Source: Candidatus Omnitrophota bacterium (GTDB taxonomy: Bacteria; Omnitrophota; Omnitrophia; Omnitrophales; Aquincolibacteriaceae). From it: a stretch of 10,010 nucleotides of DNA. Each line of letters begins with the position of its first letter. Positions within the stretch are counted from its first letter, which is position 1. This document shows positions 9,001 to 10,010 of this stretch, piece by piece. Made by a program: the position numbers and the translations under genes. The notes under the pieces are model-generated. The model was not told where the DNA came from and searched no databases. It saw nothing but the letters and a program-made list of their open reading frames with translations. Where the stretch lies: the NCBI GenBank assembly GCA_023247135.1, contig JAHFHB010000047.1, forward strand, positions 1 to 10,010. Reading direction: 5' to 3'.

Positions 9001-10010
9001 GCGTGTTCTTTTTTAAATACCCTGAACGGGCAAAAAAGTAAGGGTTTTGGTTGTGTGAGACAAGGTTCAGGAAAGCCGCTCGCTGAATCAGCCAGGCCAT
9101 GTCGGGCTGTTTTAAAGTCTCGGCAATTTTTCTTTTCCAGCTTTGCAAGCGTTTTGATTCTGCATCCACAGGTAAAAGCGCATCCAGCTCATGCAAAATA
9201 ACCAGCATGCGGCCTAGCGCCATCAACACTTTTGTGGATCGAGGATACGACGGTTTATAATCCCGGTAGCGCATAAAAAGCTCCTGCAACTCATGACTTT
9301 GTTTTTGGCGATAAGATTTGTCCTTCTGCATACGCAAAATGTGCAGACGTTCGTAAAAATTTTGACGTTCCGATTCGAACGCATTAATGAGATCCACAAT
9401 CCGGTTTATTTTTTCAAGCGCCTCCCCCTCATAGGTACGCTGCATATCTCGAATAAAATCCTCAATGGCCGCTTGCTCGGCACGGATTTTTCGGGCATCC
9501 GTCATAGGGGTTTTAATCCGTTTTGTCAGCCGCTCAAAAATGGGTTTCGCGGCCCCTGAAAAATGCGAGAACGCGGAATCCAGATTCCACGAATATTGAC
9601 TGCGGTTGATCTCGTCGCGCCGGCTTTCAATCAAACCCAGATTGAGCAAGTCTTCACTGTTTAGCAATGATGGCTTTGCATTCCGCATTTCGGATCTGGC
9701 AAAGCGTTCGGCAAGCCAGTGGGAAAGTTCGGCGGCGAGTTCTTGGGAAACGACCGTTGCACGCGGGTGCATCAGCAGGTGCGCCATCTTGACTTGTTCT
9801 CTTTGGGCCGCGGCCGTACCTGTCGCATCAGTATGGGACTCCTGAAGCAGGCGCTCCGCAGCCTTTTCCAGAAATTGCATTTGCTGTGCCAGGATCCCTG
9901 TCGGCGGTTTCTGGTCCAAAATAATTTTTCCGGGATGCCCCTTCGCTCTTGATTTGACTTCGATCGGCTGGAGAAAATCCTCGCCACCCTCGACATCATG
10001 AAGCAGTGAA
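1..10010 (-). CDS. Giant multidomain protein, partial at both ends (tandem MutS-like ATPases, duplicated unknown domain, sugar-phosphate cyclase)
   Basis: This is a single open frame of 3336 codons without a stop, entering at the high-coordinate edge and leaving at position 2. The frame was checked at many independent motifs: both MutS Walker A sites, both Walker B sites, all seven RSEMR-type peptides, and the cyclase lysine, glutamate and histidines. All have the same codon phase, so there is no frameshift between them. In order it carries an upstream tail, a MutS-family module, a linker, a second MutS-like module, two copies of a domain of about 552 residues, a Gln/Pro-rich linker, a sugar-phosphate cyclase, and an unrecognised C-terminal region. 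No signal peptide or membrane segment is evident, which suggests a cytoplasmic protein. Ordinary MutS proteins are about 800-900 residues and dehydroquinate synthases about 350, so this is a fusion or polyprotein far beyond family norms. The start and regulation lie outside the window. What joins these activities is unknown. Confidence 0.94.
2..1453 (-). other. Unrecognised C-terminal region, continuing beyond the window
   Basis: Residues about 2854-3336, with no stop. A helical acidic start (ELSLASDLFELIAAEEPEALERILQVV) leads to a probable beta-rich part (NKRTVKIRFKNPLVYKNL; SEIAFDRDGRSVVDHADFPLLGGHGAY; GPVTFGYGQYEGLEFGGKALGIYLSL). A charged Ala/Lys helix follows at about 3130-3165. The last part is rich in aromatics (GVWYDLGGWKFGSEM; YLYYVLDYFLGDMIRWQRQYEG). 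No known active-site signature is visible to me. The aromatic run is interrupted by charged residues, so I do not call a membrane span. The region is intact and reads like a folded domain, but I cannot name its family. Confidence 0.6.
1454..1468 (-). repeat. Junction motif 7, RSEMR (residues 2849-2853)
   Basis: The local peptide is QATRSEMRSAD, with codons CGT TCT GAA ATG CGT. It separates the helical tail of the cyclase from the C-terminal unknown region. Confidence 0.85.
1469..2596 (-). other. Sugar-phosphate cyclase domain, dehydroquinate synthase superfamily (AroB/EEVS-like)
   Basis: Residues about 2472-2848, close to the usual 350-residue length. Members use NAD and a divalent metal to cyclise a sugar phosphate: DAHP to 3-dehydroquinate in AroB, or sedoheptulose 7-phosphate to 2-epi-5-epi-valiolone in EEVS. 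The NAD-binding part has VLVVADENIG and the loop VLVGGGALLDVGGFAA (2582-2597). Substrate-loop residues follow in RIPTTLLAQIDAGIGVKNGIN (Lys2624) and GQKNFLGTF (Lys2633, Asn2634). Metal ligands are Glu2666 in RSGMAEAIK, His2732 in DYGHEWGH, and His2748 in HGEGVAIG. The 16-residue His-His spacing equals that of fungal dehydroquinate synthase (271 and 287), and His2736 matches its His275. The IDAGIG and DYGH motifs are more like EEVS, while the retained second His of GHEWGH and the RSGMAEAIK block are AroB-like. Catalysis is likely; the substrate is unresolved. It ends in a helical tail before junction motif 7. Confidence 0.87.
2597..2611 (-). repeat. Junction motif 6, RSEMR (residues 2467-2471)
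   Basis: The local peptide is SLTRSEMRGSE, with codons CGC TCC GAG ATG AGA. It lies between the low-complexity linker and the first strand of the cyclase domain. Confidence 0.85.
2612..2821 (-). other. Low-complexity Gln/Pro/Ser-rich linker
   Basis: About 70 residues (2397-2466) join copy B to the cyclase. The first part (TESGKGINDAGVFAGAVQ) is small and Gly-rich, the next is basic (KARRRPQQ), and the rest is rich in Gln, Pro and Ser with few large hydrophobics. It is likely disordered. It is enclosed by junction motifs 5 and 6, which suits a flexible or protease-accessible spacer. Confidence 0.7.
2822..2836 (-). repeat. Junction motif 5, RSEVR (residues 2392-2396), end of copy B
   Basis: The local peptide is ANKARSEVRTE, with codons CGC TCG GAA GTA CGT. 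It marks the change from the ordered copy B to the Gln/Pro-rich linker. Confidence 0.85.
2822..4480 (-). repeat. Unknown domain, copy B of a tandem duplication (553 residues)
   Basis: Residues about 1844-2396, from IQVPKTPQ to the terminal ARSEVR. It aligns with copy A along its whole length. The offset is 1749 bases at the start and 1752 at the end, so the net difference is one codon. Identity is very high in the first third and lower in the second half, where blocks such as AFIRMNANKA, AWEEFSGLFVKGRHSTLIP, HDAGTILFWVPVLFSD and FNSLRPRILRRIELLRQR are kept. The coiled-coil segment starts near residue 2024. The stretch before the copy (TAKNEVVEPET) is seven residues longer than the one before copy A. 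Function is not recognised. Confidence 0.88.
4514..4528 (-). repeat. Junction motif 4, RAEMR (residues 1828-1832), start of copy B
   Basis: The local peptide is PPARAEMRTAK, with codons AGG GCG GAG ATG CGC. It is the only copy with Ala in place of Ser. It lies 20 residues after motif 3 and before copy B, in the position that motif 2 holds before copy A. Its first Arg codon overlaps the outer arm of the 7-base hairpin. Confidence 0.75.
4517..4576 (-). repeat. Two adjacent DNA hairpins at the joint between copies A and B
   Basis: Two perfect inverted repeats sit side by side in the coding sequence. One has 9-base arms at 4553-4561 and 4568-4576 with a 6-base loop. The other has 7-base arms at 4526-4532 and 4536-4542 with a 3-base loop. 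They encode the peptide IPLERDTTRLSLPPA and the first residues of the next junction motif. The corresponding point after copy B has no such hairpins, so this looks like a short palindromic sequence inserted in frame, comparable in kind to intragenic palindromic elements known from Rickettsia. It is not a terminator, because the frame continues through it. Confidence 0.55.
4574..4588 (-). repeat. Junction motif 3, RSEVR (residues 1808-1812), end of copy A
   Basis: The local peptide is ANKTRSEVRIP, with codons CGC TCA GAA GTG CGT. It closes copy A and matches the ANKARSEVRTE that closes copy B, so the Val form belongs to the end of this repeated domain. Confidence 0.85.
4574..6229 (-). repeat. 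Unknown domain, copy A of a tandem duplication (552 residues)
   Basis: Residues about 1261-1812, from IQIPKTPQ to the terminal TRSEVR. I do not recognise the family. It opens with a probable mixed alpha/beta part (AFDFSPLLPSGEWQTKLVKFL; HLIFKNGKRFFTMPTGFKDFILN). It continues through GLFPAWPKDRLM into a highly charged coiled coil of about 55 residues starting near 1441, rich in Glu, Arg, Gln and Ala. A helical part follows with blocks shared with copy B: AFIQMNAN, AWEEFSGLF..G.H.TLIP, HDEGTILFWLPVLFSD, and FDSFRPRVLRRMELLRQR, then LTRSRRLADYWNDLRANK just before the RSEVR peptide. No catalytic signature stands out. A structural or protein-binding role is possible but unproven. Confidence 0.88.
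6242..6256 (-). repeat. Junction motif 2, RSEMR (residues 1252-1256)
   Basis: The local peptide is HDARSEMRTQ, with codons CGC AGC GAG ATG CGA. It lies exactly between the end of MutS-like module 2 and the start of repeat copy A. Confidence 0.85.
6257..7560 (-). other. MutS-like module 2: shortened core plus ABC-type ATPase
   Basis: This module (about residues 817-1251) begins with TDAPLLVATLAGVRVDTVSQ and long helices resembling the MutS lever. It passes through a segment (VLSLKESRPFFPARWTDSPFVDQPVP) placed like the family's 'RHP' strand before the ATPase. Walker A is TGANSSGKS at 1063-1071 with Lys1070. A signature-like ESYFLNILKQ lies near 1114. Walker B is SLVILDELHGTD with Asp1142 and Glu1143, and the switch is FNTHVRD with His1175. 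Lys-to-Asp (72) and Asp-to-His (33) spacings almost equal those of module 1, so the catalytic geometry is probably kept. The core is much shorter than in module 1, and the usual Met-Gly-Gly of Walker A is replaced by Ser-Ser-Gly. MutS active sites are shared across a dimer, so modules 1 and 2 could form a single-chain dimer. That is inference. The module ends at junction motif 2. Confidence 0.82.
7561..7829 (-). other. Linker between the two MutS-like modules
   Basis: About 90 residues (roughly 728-816) of Ala/Gln/Ser/Pro-rich sequence lead into a short patch (YPLDFFVFPTGGLMGREAHR) and a helix. No RSEMR-type motif lies here, unlike most other module boundaries in the protein. The two MutS-like modules may therefore behave as one unit. 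Function is not recognised. Confidence 0.5.
7830..9682 (-). other. MutS-family module 1: core (lever/clamp) plus ABC-type ATPase
   Basis: MutS proteins are dimeric ATPases that clamp DNA; MutS1 types act in mismatch repair and MutS2 types on recombination intermediates or stalled ribosomes. Residues about 155-185 (ERLTKRIKTPMTDARKI and following) resemble the start of the MutS core, where family members read as a right-hand-partner arrangement rule of the type RPL.D...I..R..A. Helical, charged lever-like sequence follows at about 190-290. The ATPase is well preserved: Walker A GPNMGGKTT at 544-552 with Lys550, Walker B LVILDEVPVGTD with Asp623 and Glu624, a switch His657 in VTGHLKK, and YHLVPGIAKSSHAIALLKKAGYP near 690-710, like the MutS VPG..A..S.G...A..AG.P segment. 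The Lys-to-Asp spacing (73) and Asp-to-His spacing (34) are close to those of E. coli MutS (620, 693, 728). There is no room for a mismatch-binding domain I with its Phe-x-Glu motif between junction motif 1 and the core, and no Smr nuclease domain follows. ATP hydrolysis is likely; the DNA role is inferred. Confidence 0.87.
8491..8510 (-). other. G-rich tract in coding sequence (two G6 runs and a G3 run on the coding strand)
   Basis: On the plus strand this reads as C-runs: six C at 8498-8503 and six at 8505-8510, separated by one A, followed at lower coordinates by shorter C-runs. On the coding strand it encodes a Gly-rich GGGGWVD stretch just before the ATPase of MutS module 1. A change in run length would shift the frame of the giant gene. 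The run is in frame in this sequence. Confidence 0.6.
9683..9697 (-). repeat. Junction motif 1, RSEMR (residues 105-109)
   Basis: The local peptide is FARSEMRNA, with codons AGA TCC GAA ATG CGG. It separates the upstream tail from the first MutS module. It is the first of seven related peptides in this protein. Confidence 0.8.
9698..10009 (-). other. C-terminal tail of an upstream, unrecognised region of the giant protein
   Basis: These are residues 1-104 of the visible protein. The stretch starts with an acidic, glycine-containing segment (LLHDVEGGEDF), has a basic patch near residue 20, and then two probable amphipathic helices rich in Ala, Gln, Glu and Leu (about residues 42-60 and 75-104). 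It ends directly at the first RSEMR peptide, so it is probably the end of a module that begins outside the window. I recognise no family. Confidence 0.5.

Noticed and set aside
6257..9682. Two separate mutS genes, or mutS and aroB as an operon
   Set aside because: No stop codon exists between the modules in the shared frame, and codon phase is the same at all active-site motifs. They are domains of one open frame.

Overview
The whole window appears to be the interior of one very long minus-strand gene. The frame whose codons occupy positions 2-4, 5-7 and so on up to 10007-10009 has no stop codon across all 3336 complete codons. Every recognisable motif I located, from one end of the window to the other, lies in that frame. 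Neither the start nor the stop is inside the window, so the protein is longer than 3336 residues. Residue numbers below count from the codon at 10007-10009, in the direction of translation.

Layout in the order of translation (high to low coordinates): a 104-residue tail of an upstream unrecognised region; a MutS-family module with core and ATPase (about residues 110-727); a linker of about 90 residues; a second, divergent MutS-like module (about 817-1249); an unrecognised domain of 552 residues with a charged coiled coil (repeat copy A); a short joint holding two DNA hairpins; a second copy of the same domain, 553 residues (copy B); a Gln/Pro/Ser-rich linker; a sugar-phosphate cyclase of the dehydroquinate synthase superfamily (about 2472-2848); and an unrecognised C-terminal region of at least 484 residues that leaves the window.

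A short peptide, consensus (A/T)-R-(S/A)-E-(M/V)-R, occurs seven times, nearly always at a boundary between these modules. It is written with different codons each time. This conserved junction motif inside a mosaic giant protein is the most unusual thing in the window. One inference is a processed cellular polyprotein; another is a linker or docking motif carried along as domains were shuffled.

Organism: the near-balanced base composition, the giant open frame and the mix of unrelated enzyme domains recall the giant genes reported from Omnitrophota (candidate phylum OP3) and similar uncultured bacteria. This is inference; no taxonomic marker is present. No RNA gene, CRISPR array, insertion sequence, promoter or terminator could be supported, and there is no gene-free stretch.
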